Assembly: GCA_002372935.1 (NCBI GenBank)
Contig: DFJF01000005.1
Coordinates: forward strand, 1 to 64,000
Reading direction: 5' to 3'
From: Clostridiales bacterium UBA3678
Lineage (GTDB): Bacteria; Bacillota; Clostridia; TANB77; CAG-508
Length of the DNA: 64,000 nt
How positions within the stretch are numbered: position 1 is the stretch's first letter; every line of letters starts with the position of its first letter. This document shows, piece after piece, positions 46,213 through 54,852 of the stretch. The notes under the pieces were generated by a model. The model was not told the origin of the DNA. It did not search any database and worked only from the letters and a program-made list of their open reading frames with translations. The translations under genes and the position numbers were made by a program.

Positions 46213-46466
46213 TCTTCATCTATTCCTATATAATATTTAACAAGTTTTTCAAGTAATTCATCTCTTTCTATTGCTCTAATTTTATTTCTTGCATCTTTGT
46301 AACTTGTTATATATGTAGGGTCTCCTGATAAAATATAACCAACTAATTGATTTATAGGATTATATCCTTTTTCTACTAAAGCACCATATACTTCTTTTAA
46401 AATTTTCTGAGCATCAACATCTTTGTCTCTTTCAATTTTAAAATTCATTGTTTTATCAAAATTCAT
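46209..46466 (-). CDS. ireB: IreB family regulatory phosphoprotein
   Basis: 85 residues. [20 protein letters not shown] and [20 protein letters not shown] are typical of the former UPF0297 family. In Enterococcus, IreB is phosphorylated by the PASTA kinase IreK and controls cell-wall stress resistance. The kinase/phosphatase pair for this role is at 20615-23355. AAGGAGG present. Confidence 0.94.
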   Translation of the reverse strand: MNFDKTMNFKIERDKDVDAQKILKEVYGALVEKGYNPINQLVGYILSGDPTYITSYKDARNKIRAIERDELLEKLVKYYIGIDEE

Positions 46467-46513
46467 TATATTTTTCCTCCTTAATTATTTATTATTTATT
46501 TAACTAAACTATA

Positions 46514-47656
46514 TTATATACTACTTATTTGACTAGTATTACTTTCAGCATCATCTAAATATTTTTCAAGACTCTTTAATACAATCTCTATGCCTGTCCC
46601 TTTATAGTATGTTGAAACAACAAAATTCAAAACTGGTGAAACAACAATATCTTCTTTTTTCTTTTTTGTTCTATTTTTTGTTTTTTTGTTTGAATTTTCC
46701 TCTAAATTTTGCTCTGTAAAATTATTATCTGACAAACTTATTTGCAATTTTTCTGTTGATTCTTTAATTTCATTAATAAAGTCTGATGCATTATCTGAAT
46801 TTACTCCACAAAATACAATTGCAAATTTAGGTCCCATATATCTAACAAAAATATATATATCTGACATATTATTTTTAATATGTTCACTGACCTTTGTAAT
46901 TACTTTATTTCCCAACTCTCTAGAAACTTTGTTGATTTCTTCAATATTTGCTATCCTAAACATACAAACTGCTGAAGAAGTATATCTATCTATTATTTTC
47001 TTTCCTTCGCCATATAAATATTCTGCTGAATTAAGTCCTGTAAACAAATCTTTTCTAACAATGCTTTCTAGTGTTTGCTGATAATTTACAGCCTTCATAA
47101 CATTTATCATATTTTCTTTTGCTTTTTCAAATATTGTAATATCTATATTGTCAAAATCATGTGGTGTACCACTTTCTATTAACCAATATCCAATATAGAC
47201 ATTGTCTATGTAAAGAGGGAAAAATATTGCTGATTTTGCTCTACCAAATTCTTGTTGCTGATATGGTAATCTTTCTCTTTCATTATTTACAGTTAAATAT
47301 TTAGGATTAGTTGTGCTAATACTATCTTTAAAAATATCTAATTCATGTAATTTAGATATAGAATCCCAATGTTTTTCATCAACATTAGAAGCTTTTATAA
47401 TATAATTTGCACCATCAAATACAACAATTGTCGAATATTTTACTTCGTATTTTTCTATTATAACATCATTTATCGCTCTTATTTTTTCATCAACATTCAT
47501 ATCATTTCCAGCAATATCTACAAAATCCTGTATAATATTCAAATTTGTAACTTTTTGATGTAAAATTTGAAAATCTTGTATCTTTTTGTGTATTGACATA
47601 TTATATACTGTTAAAATTGCTATAACTAAAACTAATATTATTATTATAATTGTCAA
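46514..47656 (-). CDS. membrane protein with GAF and degenerate GGDEF-like domain
   Basis: About 380 residues. N-terminal membrane helix (about 1-20), a coiled linker, a GAF-type domain (about 40-190; RPYQQQEFGRAKSAIFFPLY-like core with LYIDNVYIGYWLIESG), then a diguanylate-cyclase-like domain (about 200-305: RKDLFTGLNSAEYLY, then VFVRYMGPKFAIV-like). The GG(D/E)EF active site is replaced by MGPKF, so it should not make c-di-GMP. A Lys-rich tail follows. The start is put at the TTG 7 bases after GGAGGG. Three bases after the TadZ-like gene's stop its longest frame begins, so both are translated together. Confidence 0.75.
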   Translation of the reverse strand: MTIIIIILVLVIAILTVYNMSIHKKIQDFQILHQKVTNLNIIQDFVDIAGNDMNVDEKIRAINDVIIEKYEVKYSTIVVFDGANYIIKASNVDEKHWDSISKLHELDIFKDSISTTNPKYLTVNNERERLPYQQQEFGRAKSAIFFPLYIDNVYIGYWLIESGTPHDFDNIDITIFEKAKENMINVMKAVNYQQTLESIVRKDLFTGLNSAEYLYGEGKKIIDRYTSSAVCMFRIANIEEINKVSRELGNKVITKVSEHIKNNMSDIYIFVRYMGPKFAIVFCGVNSDNASDFINEIKESTEKLQISLSDNNFTEQNLEENSNKKTKNRTKKKKEDIVVSPVLNFVVSTYYKGTGIEIVLKSLEKYLDDAESNTSQISSI

Positions 47657-47674
47657 TTTTATTCCCTCCATTTT

Positions 47675-49978
47675 CTATAAATTTTTCTTCATATTATTTA
47701 ATGTATTATTTACATTTTTTGAAAATCCATTTGCATACTCAGTAGCTGGATATTGGTATCCTTTTTTTGGTTTTGCTTTTGATTTATTTGCTGGTAATAA
47801 TGGATATATAATTGCTGAAAGTTTATTTAATACTATTTGAAAATCTTTTGGATATTTGTTTACTAAAATATTACACTCTGCTAAACCCTCAAGATATCTT
47901 GCATAAACATCAAGTTCAAATGGTATTTCGATTGGTACAATTAAATTTCTATCAAATAATTCTGTCATTATTGACATTTCTGGATTATTGTAGTTTGACA
48001 TCCCACCTACAATTTGTTTTGATGTTATTCCTTTTAATCTCATAAATTTATTAATGATTATTCTTATTTTATTTTGCTCTAATATATTTCTGTTTTTTAA
48101 TTTTTTTAAAAATGCAGTTAATGGTTGAATTGTAAGTACATCCATACTTTGTACTAAATATATTTCTTGTGCATTTGCAAAATATTCTAAAGGTGTATTA
48201 AAGTCACAATCTATCAATATTACAGAATGTTCTCTAACAATATTTTCTAATATTGGTCCAACTTCTCCCATTCTTGTTTCCATTTGGTCTGGGACTTCTA
48301 CATATATTGATAAATTTTGTGATATTTTCATTCCACCAGGATTACCATCTATTAAGTTTGTAATACTATTTGCTGCAGCAGTTCTTAGTTCGTCATCATT
48401 GTTGTTATATACATAATAAGAATTTTTATTTTTTGTAGCATCTAAAATTGCTGTATCAATTCCATCATCTGATAATATTTTTGCAATATTATTTATTATA
48501 AATGATGTTCCATTTTTGCTTGTTCCAACAAAAGCAATAACTTTTTTATTACTTGTTAAAAGACTATTATATAGTGAAAAATCATAATCACTATAGTCTT
48601 TTTTATAATCATCTGGCATATTATTATTTGATGAGGAATCTTCATAATTGTTATTTACATTTCTATTATTGGCAAATAAAAATTTGTCATCATCATCATC
48701 TTCTTCAGAGTCATCTTCAAAACCTAGGAAAACATCTTCATCACTATTATTTAATCTTGGATTTAGCAAATCATTATTTATTGGTTTAAATTCTTCATCA
48801 TCTTCTTCATCGCTAAATCCCGGTAAAGTAGTTGTTTTTTTATTATCATCATCTTCTTCATCGCTAAATCCTGGTAAAGTAGTTGTTTTTTTATTATCCT
48901 CTTTTTTTTCAAAACCTGGTAAAATTTCTGCATTTTCTTTTTGTTCTTCTTCTATATCTTCTACAATTTTTTTAGCTGGTCTACCTCTCTTCCTAGTCTT
49001 TGTTGTTTCTGCAGGTTTTGAATTTTTTGGAGGTCTGCCCCTTCTTTTTGGCTTTGCTTCTTGTACTTCTTCAACTTCTTTAACTTCGTCTTCATCTTCA
49101 TCTTCAATTTCATCAATTGTTGGGATTGCTGGCTTTTTAATTGTAAGCTTTTTGATTAAAGTTTTGTTTATATTTGATGGAATAACTATAGGTTGATCGT
49201 TTTCTTTACTTTTCGTATCTATTAGTTCTATACTTGTAGATGGTTCATTTCTCTTTGCTTCACGTTTTTGAATTTTTCCACCAAACATAATTACATATTT
49301 TTGATACTCTGGTGATGATTCTTCTAGTATTGCTTTTGTATCATTAGGTAATATTTTCATTATTATTTTTATTTGTTCATTATTGTATTGTGTAGATAAA
49401 TTCCTGAACGCCTCTACACATTTTAATTCATTTTTGCCTATTTTTTTATAGTATGCTAATATATGTTGCATTTCTTCTTCACTAACATCATTTTCGCTTT
49501 CTGGTTCATAGTCTACATTACTTGAATCAATTCTATAATATGCTTTAGCTTCTTTTTTGATTCTAGGCTTATTTATTAATCTACAAACCTCATCTGTACT
49601 TCTGTCATTTCCTATTATAGCATTATAAATTCCAATACCAAATAATTTTACTAAAGTATCATCTCCTTTTGTTCTTCTTTCTGAACAAATTAAAATTATT
49701 GGAATATCTTTTCCTTTTGCCCCAGATGCTTCATCTGTTATACTATCTAATTTGTTAAAAATGAATTTATCTTTTTCTTCATAGCTGGAACTTGTAAATT
49801 CTTCTAGTTCTTCATCTATAACGACCCTATCATAGCTTTTGTCTCTTTGTAATTCTTTTAAAATCGCATTATAATAATAGACATTTTTATATGAAATTAT
49901 CTCCTTATATTCTCTTTGATACTTTTTCACTATTGATAAAGAAACTTTTTCATCATGTACAGCAAATAATACTTTCAT
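47675..49978 (-). CDS. TadZ/CpaE-like MinD-superfamily protein with receiver-like N-terminus and AT-hooks
   Basis: 767 residues. N-terminal region (about 1-140) resembles a receiver domain (VLFAVHDEKVSLSIV, RVVIDEELEEF, DIPIILICSERR), as in TadZ/CpaE. An acidic linker (about 270-500) contains two AT-hook-like motifs, KPKRRGRPPK and RKRGRPAKK (near residues 311 and 331), and a duplicated unit DNKKTTTLPGFSDEEDD. The C-terminal third is a MinD/ParA-like domain whose P-loop reads FVGTSKNGTSF, with Lys replaced by Thr, and a LIDCDFNTPLEY Walker B. TadZ proteins localise pilus machinery. The AT-hooks suggest DNA binding, unusual for this family. Confidence 0.7.
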   Translation of the reverse strand: MKVLFAVHDEKVSLSIVKKYQREYKEIISYKNVYYYNAILKELQRDKSYDRVVIDEELEEFTSSSYEEKDKFIFNKLDSITDEASGAKGKDIPIILICSERRTKGDDTLVKLFGIGIYNAIIGNDRSTDEVCRLINKPRIKKEAKAYYRIDSSNVDYEPESENDVSEEEMQHILAYYKKIGKNELKCVEAFRNLSTQYNNEQIKIIMKILPNDTKAILEESSPEYQKYVIMFGGKIQKREAKRNEPSTSIELIDTKSKENDQPIVIPSNINKTLIKKLTIKKPAIPTIDEIEDEDEDEVKEVEEVQEAKPKRRGRPPKNSKPAETTKTRKRGRPAKKIVEDIEEEQKENAEILPGFEKKEDNKKTTTLPGFSDEEDDDNKKTTTLPGFSDEEDDEEFKPINNDLLNPRLNNSDEDVFLGFEDDSEEDDDDDKFLFANNRNVNNNYEDSSSNNNMPDDYKKDYSDYDFSLYNSLLTSNKKVIAFVGTSKNGTSFIINNIAKILSDDGIDTAILDATKNKNSYYVYNNNDDELRTAAANSITNLIDGNPGGMKISQNLSIYVEVPDQMETRMGEVGPILENIVREHSVILIDCDFNTPLEYFANAQEIYLVQSMDVLTIQPLTAFLKKLKNRNILEQNKIRIIINKFMRLKGITSKQIVGGMSNYNNPEMSIMTELFDRNLIVPIEIPFELDVYARYLEGLAECNILVNKYPKDFQIVLNKLSAIIYPLLPANKSKAKPKKGYQYPATEYANGFSKNVNNTLNNMKKNL

Positions 49979-49983
49979 TTGTT

Positions 49984-50409
49984 TTACTCCCTTCCAACTT
50001 TAACAACAATCGCAAAGATTAGTGGTAAGATTTGACATATTATTGTAATTGTTACTATTGCCACAATCATTCCCAATCCTTTTTCTGCATTTTCTAGATG
50101 CCTTTCTCCTATAACCACTTTATATATTATACTAATTACAATTCCTAAAAAACAAAATGGTATACTATAAATTTGCACTATATGTAATACATAAGCTGTA
50201 AAACCATACGTGTCTGACCCATACTTTTGTTGATATTCTTCTAAAGATTTTGCTTGATTTTCTTTTAACTTCACTAAATTACTTTCTGCCTCAGTATTTG
50301 TAGCTGAAAATTCGTTTGGAGATTCTACAGCATAAACTTTAGTTATATATGGGCTTATAAATGCTAATAATATTAAACATATAGAAATAAATATTATTAA
50401 TTTTTTCAT
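49984..50409 (-). CDS. small secreted/membrane protein with VirB2/TrbC-like layout
   Basis: 141 residues. Signal peptide (about 1-27, ending YAVES), a polar stretch with QKYGSDTYGF, then two membrane helices (about 70-95 and 110-135) with a short charged turn GERHLENAEKG. Signal plus two helices is the design of type IV secretion pilins (VirB2/TrbC) but also of other small membrane proteins, and I see no decisive motif. Five bases upstream of the TadZ-like gene, with AAGGGAGG. Confidence 0.6.
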   Translation of the reverse strand: MKKLIIFISICLILLAFISPYITKVYAVESPNEFSATNTEAESNLVKLKENQAKSLEEYQQKYGSDTYGFTAYVLHIVQIYSIPFCFLGIVISIIYKVVIGERHLENAEKGLGMIVAIVTITIICQILPLIFAIVVKVGRE

Positions 50410-50498
50410 TTATTTTCCTCCCTTACAAATTCTAGATATGTTTCTACTTTTTTACTATTATATCATACAATATTATTAAAAAAATAGCAAGGTTTATT

Positions 50499-51491
50499 TC
50501 AATTTTTTTGAATTTTGTTATATAAATATTTCATATGTTTATATACGCCATTAGCCCAATTTTTATCTGTTGCATATCTTTTGTTTACTGCATATAAAGT
50601 ATTTCCACTATAATATTTGCCATTGGCTTTTTGTCCATCATATATGTTTGTCCCAGAAGGATTTATGTAATATTTTACAAATACTCTTGAAACTAAGTCT
50701 ATTGATTCTGCATAATCTTCAAAATCATAAGCTCCATTGTATGGATTTGAATCATAAGCTCCATAGCCAAATAAGTTATTTTTGTTTAAAGCAATTTTTG
50801 ATGTGCCCCAAGCACTTTCGTGTATTCCTACAGCTGCTACAAATATTCCATTTATATTGTATTCATCTTCCACATAGTAAAAATATTTACTATTATTTTG
50901 AAAAATTCTATTTACATCTTTATCATCTGTTAATGCTTTTGTAAATTGTTCTAATGTAAAACCACTTTTCTTATTTAATGCAATATTAAAACTTAATTTT
51001 CCTGATGATCCTCCAGTATTTCTAGGTTTTTCATATTTTTTTGTTCCAATATCTATTATTTTATTTATTGAAGATTTTACCACAACAGCAGAAACCTGTT
51101 CTTCTCTTAGCAATTTTCCATTTTCATCATAAGTCTTCTTTATTGTGATAGCTTGTGTCCCATTTCTTCCTTCTTGAGAAACTTCTGTTTTTCCAATATA
51201 TAAATCAGGATTATTTCTATATTTTGTAATATATTCTAACTCTTCTTCTTTAACAACAACTTCTTCTCTATATTTTTCGTTTTTTGAATTTTTTTGAATT
51301 ATTTTATCTAAATTCACTATCTCTGCACCACTTATTTTTTTTTCTTCTTCTGAAACATTTTCTGATATTTTAGCATCAGTAGCATATGTTTTCTTCTCTG
51401 TTTTTTCAATAAATACTATTGATGCAATTATAATTAGTATAAATATTAATTCAAAAATATATTTTGTAAAATTTTTTTCTTTTGAAATCAT
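50499..51491 (-). CDS. membrane-anchored GH73 glucosaminidase
   Basis: 330 residues. Membrane helix about 10-28, a long stalk-like region (30-170) with GRNGTQAITIKKTY, then a glucosaminidase domain (about 175-330): FVAAVGIHESAWGTSKIALN contains the catalytic Glu, with NNLFGYGAYD and YDFEDYAESI following. Cuts the glycan backbone of peptidoglycan. Could open the wall for the apparatus encoded by the next genes, as VirB1-type enzymes do. The start is the ATG 5 bases after AGGTGA. Confidence 0.88.
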   Translation of the reverse strand: MISKEKNFTKYIFELIFILIIIASIVFIEKTEKKTYATDAKISENVSEEEKKISGAEIVNLDKIIQKNSKNEKYREEVVVKEEELEYITKYRNNPDLYIGKTEVSQEGRNGTQAITIKKTYDENGKLLREEQVSAVVVKSSINKIIDIGTKKYEKPRNTGGSSGKLSFNIALNKKSGFTLEQFTKALTDDKDVNRIFQNNSKYFYYVEDEYNINGIFVAAVGIHESAWGTSKIALNKNNLFGYGAYDSNPYNGAYDFEDYAESIDLVSRVFVKYYINPSGTNIYDGQKANGKYYSGNTLYAVNKRYATDKNWANGVYKHMKYLYNKIQKN

Positions 51492-51508
51492 AAAAATCAC
51501 CTATAATA

Positions 51509-51537
51509 ATTTTAATATTTCACAGTTATTTTGTCAA
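51509..51537 (-). promoter_or_regulatory. promoter of the glucosaminidase gene
   Basis: Minus strand: -35 TTGACA (51537-51532), 17-base spacer, -10 TAAAAT (51514-51509). Confidence 0.75.
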
Positions 51538-51563
51538 GCGATTTTAATAAAACACAATAATAA

Positions 51564-51605
51564 GAACCTGACCCACCTCGCAGGCAAAGCCTGTGGGTGA
51601 GGTTC
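51564..51605. other. GC-rich imperfect hairpin
   Basis: GAACCT (51564-51569) pairs with AGGTTC (51600-51605); ACCCA/TGGGT and CAGGC/GCCTG continue inward to a 3-base loop, with a 5-base bulge. Much richer in GC than its surroundings; no gene. It may be the remains of a small mobile repeat. Confidence 0.5.
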
Positions 51606-51632
51606 CCAGAACCTTGTTGTTTTCACAATAAA

Positions 51633-51671
51633 AGCGACTTATAAAAGTATTTGTCTACTCTTAAAGTCGCT
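51633..51671 (-). terminator. terminator of the cyclophilin gene
   Basis: Minus strand: AGCGACTT (51671-51664) pairs with AAGTCGCT (51640-51633) with inner AGAGTA/TACTTT-type pairing, followed by TTTATT. Confidence 0.7.
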
Positions 51672-51678
51672 ATGAATT

Positions 51679-52500
51679 TTATTTTGACATTCCATACATA
51701 CTATATAGCCATGACATATAATCAAATGGTTCTAATGTTTCTGGTGATCCATAATCTACACCAAATGTATCAACAGAAACTGATGAAATCTTAACATCAT
51801 CAACTGGTTTACTTTTTTCTGTATTTGCATTACTACTGCTATCATCACTGCTTGCTGCTTCTACTTTAACTTTTGATATAGCTTTTACAACATCAAGTCC
51901 TTCTGTTACTTTTCCAAAACCACAATAATATCCACTTAAATTTGTATGATCATTAGATGTCATTATAAAAAACTGAGTTCCTGCAGAATTATAAGACTCT
52001 TTTGATAATGTTGAAGAATATTGGGTATAATCTGAACGAGCCATTGCAATTGTCCCTTCTGTTAAATTAAGATCATTTTGTGGAAATCCATTAGCATTAA
52101 ATTCACCTTTGATTGCATATTTTGTCTCATCATCAGTTCCATTTAAATCTCCAAGTGTTGCACTTCCTTTTCCATCACCTGCTGAATCTCCACCTTGAAT
52201 CATAAAATCTTTTACTACTCTATGAAATTTTAATCCATTATAAAATCCATTGTTAGCTAATTTTATAAAATTCTTTACAGTATTTGGAGCCTTATCTGGA
52301 TATAATTCTATTTTTATTGTTCCAAATTTTTCAACTTCCATTGTCACTATTGGATTTGATATATTTAATGTTTGTTTTTTGTAATATCCCATACATAACC
52401 ATACAAGTAAAATACATAATAAAATTAAAACAATTACTGTTGAAATTATTTTTATAATATTGCCTTTATTTTTATTTTTTTTGTTTTCTTTATCTTCCAT
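51679..52500 (-). CDS. membrane-anchored cyclophilin-type peptidyl-prolyl isomerase
   Basis: 273 residues from the ATG 9 bases after AAAGG. Lys/Asn-rich N-terminus, membrane helix about 18-38, then a cyclophilin domain (about 50-235): FIKLANNGFYNGLKFHRVVK, FMIQGGDSAGDGKG, TIAMARSDY, SAGTQFFIMTSND and FGKVTEGLDVV. Assists folding of exported proteins on the outer face of the membrane. Longer C-terminus ends in DYMSWLYSMYGMSK. Monocistronic. Confidence 0.9.
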   Translation of the reverse strand: MEDKENKKNKNKGNIIKIISTVIVLILLCILLVWLCMGYYKKQTLNISNPIVTMEVEKFGTIKIELYPDKAPNTVKNFIKLANNGFYNGLKFHRVVKDFMIQGGDSAGDGKGSATLGDLNGTDDETKYAIKGEFNANGFPQNDLNLTEGTIAMARSDYTQYSSTLSKESYNSAGTQFFIMTSNDHTNLSGYYCGFGKVTEGLDVVKAISKVKVEAASSDDSSSNANTEKSKPVDDVKISSVSVDTFGVDYGSPETLEPFDYMSWLYSMYGMSK

Positions 52501-52711
52501 TATTTTCATCCTTTCAATTTTTATATTAACAAATAATATATTATACTAATTTTATTTTTATGTCAATATTTAATTTGCAAATAACCAAACAGTTTAACAT
52601 TCAAAAGTATTAATATTGTTTAATTTTAATGATTTATGTTTAAGATATAAAAATATTAAAAATTATTAATATCTTTTTGGAGTAATGTTCACATTGAGCA
52701 ATTATAATATT

Positions 52712-53638
52712 TTATAATAAAAATTCGTTAACAATCGCATCACAATCAATTTTAAAATAATGTAACAGCTCTTTTGCATTTCCAGACACACCAAATGTAT
52801 CATTTATTCCTAACCTTTCCAATTTTTTTGGATAATTAGCTGTTAATACTTCAGATATTGCAGAACCTAATCCACCAATTACATTGTGATCTTCAACAGA
52901 AACCAATTTTTCAGTTTCTTTTGCACATTTTATAATCATTTCTGTATCTATTGGTTTTATTGTATGAACATCAATTACTCTAACATCTTTTCCTTTTTTA
53001 ATCAAAATCTCTTGTGCTTTCAAAGCCTCTGAAACTGCAACACCTGTAGCAAATATTGTTCCATCAGTTCCATCTCCAAATTGAACCATTTTTCCTATTT
53101 CAAATTTCTGATTTTCATCATAAATAACAGGAGTAGCAAGTCTGCATAATCTTACATAACATGGCCCATCTATTTTTGATATTTCTTCTATAATCCATTT
53201 AGTTTCTATATCATCAGATGGACAAAATACTTTCATGTTTGGCAAAGTCCTCATCAATGATAGATCTTCTATCATTTGATGGGTAGCACCATCTTCTCCC
53301 ACTGTTACTCCTGCATGTGTAGCACATATCTTTACATTTAATTTTGGATAACATATACTTGTTCTTATTTGATCATATGCTCTTCCAGCGGCAAAAACTG
53401 CAAATGTACTTGCATATGGTATTTTTCCACAAGTTGCGAGTCCTGCAGCTGTTCCTATCATATCTGCTTCAGCAATTCCTATATCAAAAAAACGATTTGG
53501 AAATTCTTTTGCAAATTTTATTGTTTTTGTCGCATTTGATAGATCTGCATCTAATACAACAATATTTTCATTTTCATATCCTAATTTTATCAATGCCTCT
53601 CCATAACTTTGTCTTGTAGCTATTTCTTGATTTTTCAT
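52712..53638 (-). CDS. transketolase, C-terminal subunit
   Basis: 308 residues. Pyrimidine-binding and C-terminal domains of a split transketolase: RQSYGEALIKLGYENENIVV, FFDIGIAEADMIGTAAGLA, ASTFAVFAAGRAYDQIRTS and AGVTVGEDGATHQ. The N-terminal (diphosphate-binding) half, normally the gene directly upstream, is absent here: the upstream neighbour is an unrelated 119-residue protein behind a terminator. The missing half must be elsewhere if the enzyme works. The 201-base gap before the cyclophilin gene shows no gene. Confidence 0.9.
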   Translation of the reverse strand: MKNQEIATRQSYGEALIKLGYENENIVVLDADLSNATKTIKFAKEFPNRFFDIGIAEADMIGTAAGLATCGKIPYASTFAVFAAGRAYDQIRTSICYPKLNVKICATHAGVTVGEDGATHQMIEDLSLMRTLPNMKVFCPSDDIETKWIIEEISKIDGPCYVRLCRLATPVIYDENQKFEIGKMVQFGDGTDGTIFATGVAVSEALKAQEILIKKGKDVRVIDVHTIKPIDTEMIIKCAKETEKLVSVEDHNVIGGLGSAISEVLTANYPKKLERLGINDTFGVSGNAKELLHYFKIDCDAIVNEFLL

Positions 53639-53697
53639 TTTATCAATCCTCTCATAATTAGACTTTTAAATTAACCTCTTTAGAAAATATTATTTAA

Positions 53698-53729
53698 AAA
53701 AAGTTGAATTTTTAAAAATTCAACTTTTT
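53698..53729. terminator. terminator after the 119-residue gene
   Basis: A near-perfect palindrome: AAAAAGTTGAATTTT (53698-53712) with AAAATTCAACTTTTT (53715-53729), a 2-base loop at most. A/T arms supply T runs both ways. Confidence 0.75.
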
Positions 53730-53732
53730 ATT

Positions 53733-54092
53733 TTATTCTTCTGTTTTCTTCCTTTTGAATAAATTGAAGAATCCTTTAAATGAAACTTCTTGATGCAAAA
53801 ACTCATTTATTTCATCTTCAACTTTTTGTTGATATGGTGTTAGTTCTATTTTAATTGGTGCATTTAAATCTATTTCTTTAAATAACACTTGTTTTATTTT
53901 TGTCCAAACACTTTGTTTTGCAGGAAGATTTTCTACCTCTACCTTTTTGAATACTGTATTATTTTCTGCATTTGTTACACCTATATTGGTTGATGCTTCT
54001 ATATTAGTTGTAGCAACACCATTTGTATTATTATTGAATTCAACTCCTCCAAAAACTCCACTTACATTGTTTTTATCTGACTCTCCTATCAT
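53733..54092 (-). CDS. hypothetical protein, 119 residues
   Basis: Not recognised. Asn/Thr-rich N-terminal half (GGVEFNNNTNGVATTNIEAS), then a more ordered C-terminal part, VWTKIKQVLFKEIDLNA and LTPYQQKVEDEINEFLHQEV, ending in a basic segment FFNLFKRKKTEE. Good AAAGGAGG site and own terminator. Soluble and cytoplasmic as far as can be seen. Confidence 0.65.
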   Translation of the reverse strand: MIGESDKNNVSGVFGGVEFNNNTNGVATTNIEASTNIGVTNAENNTVFKKVEVENLPAKQSVWTKIKQVLFKEIDLNAPIKIELTPYQQKVEDEINEFLHQEVSFKGFFNLFKRKKTEE

Positions 54093-54232
54093 AATATTTC
54101 CTCCTTTGCGTATAATAACTATCTTATTTCCTTAAATATTTATACTACAAAATTAATAAAATATCAAGTGTTTTTGTATAACTTTTTTATTACATAATTA
54201 TTACATAATCATTACATTTCATTATTTCATGT

Positions 54233-54808
54233 TTAAAATTCTACTGTTGTAGTGTTAAATTCATTTTCAATTATACTCATAATAATTTTTACAGTCTTAT
54301 CTAAATTGTTATTTTTTAAAACATAATCATACAATGAAATTCTTGATTCTTCATAATCAAATCTATTTAACCTAAGTACAACTTCTTTCATACTTGGCTT
54401 ATCTACTCTTTCTTCTAATCTCTTTTTCAATTCTTCTTTTGGAACACGTAGAAAAATTGTTACTATTTTAGTATCTTTTCCTAACATCTCTATTAAATGC
54501 TCTGTTCCATTAACATCAATATCTTTTACTATTATTTTACCATTTTTTATTTTTTCATTTAATAATTTTTTAGAAGTACCATAATAATGATTATGATGAA
54601 TATCATATTCATAGAATTCATCATTTTTTATCATTTCTTCAAATTTTTCTTTACTAACAAAATTATATGTTTGACCTGGTATATCCCCATTTCTTTGGGG
54701 TCTTGATGTATAAGATGGTAAAGATTCTACATTCTTCATTCTTTTTATTAATTCTTTTTTTATTGTGTCTTTTCCTGCGCCTGCTACTCCAGATAATATA
54801 ACTAACAT
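54233..54808 (-). CDS. gmk: guanylate kinase
   Basis: 191 residues. P-loop LSGVAGAGKDTIKKEL (Asp where Ser is usual after Lys), GMP-binding LPSYTSRPQRNGDIPGQTYN and KNDEFYEYDIHHNHYYGT-type region. Phosphorylates GMP. Followed in the classical order by rpoZ upstream and remA before that (remA-rpoZ-gmk cluster reading on the minus strand). Confidence 0.93.
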   Translation of the reverse strand: MLVILSGVAGAGKDTIKKELIKRMKNVESLPSYTSRPQRNGDIPGQTYNFVSKEKFEEMIKNDEFYEYDIHHNHYYGTSKKLLNEKIKNGKIIVKDIDVNGTEHLIEMLGKDTKIVTIFLRVPKEELKKRLEERVDKPSMKEVVLRLNRFDYEESRISLYDYVLKNNNLDKTVKIIMSIIENEFNTTTVEF

Positions 54809-54852
54809 TATTATATTCTCCCTTTATTTCATTATTATTCTATTTTTTAATT

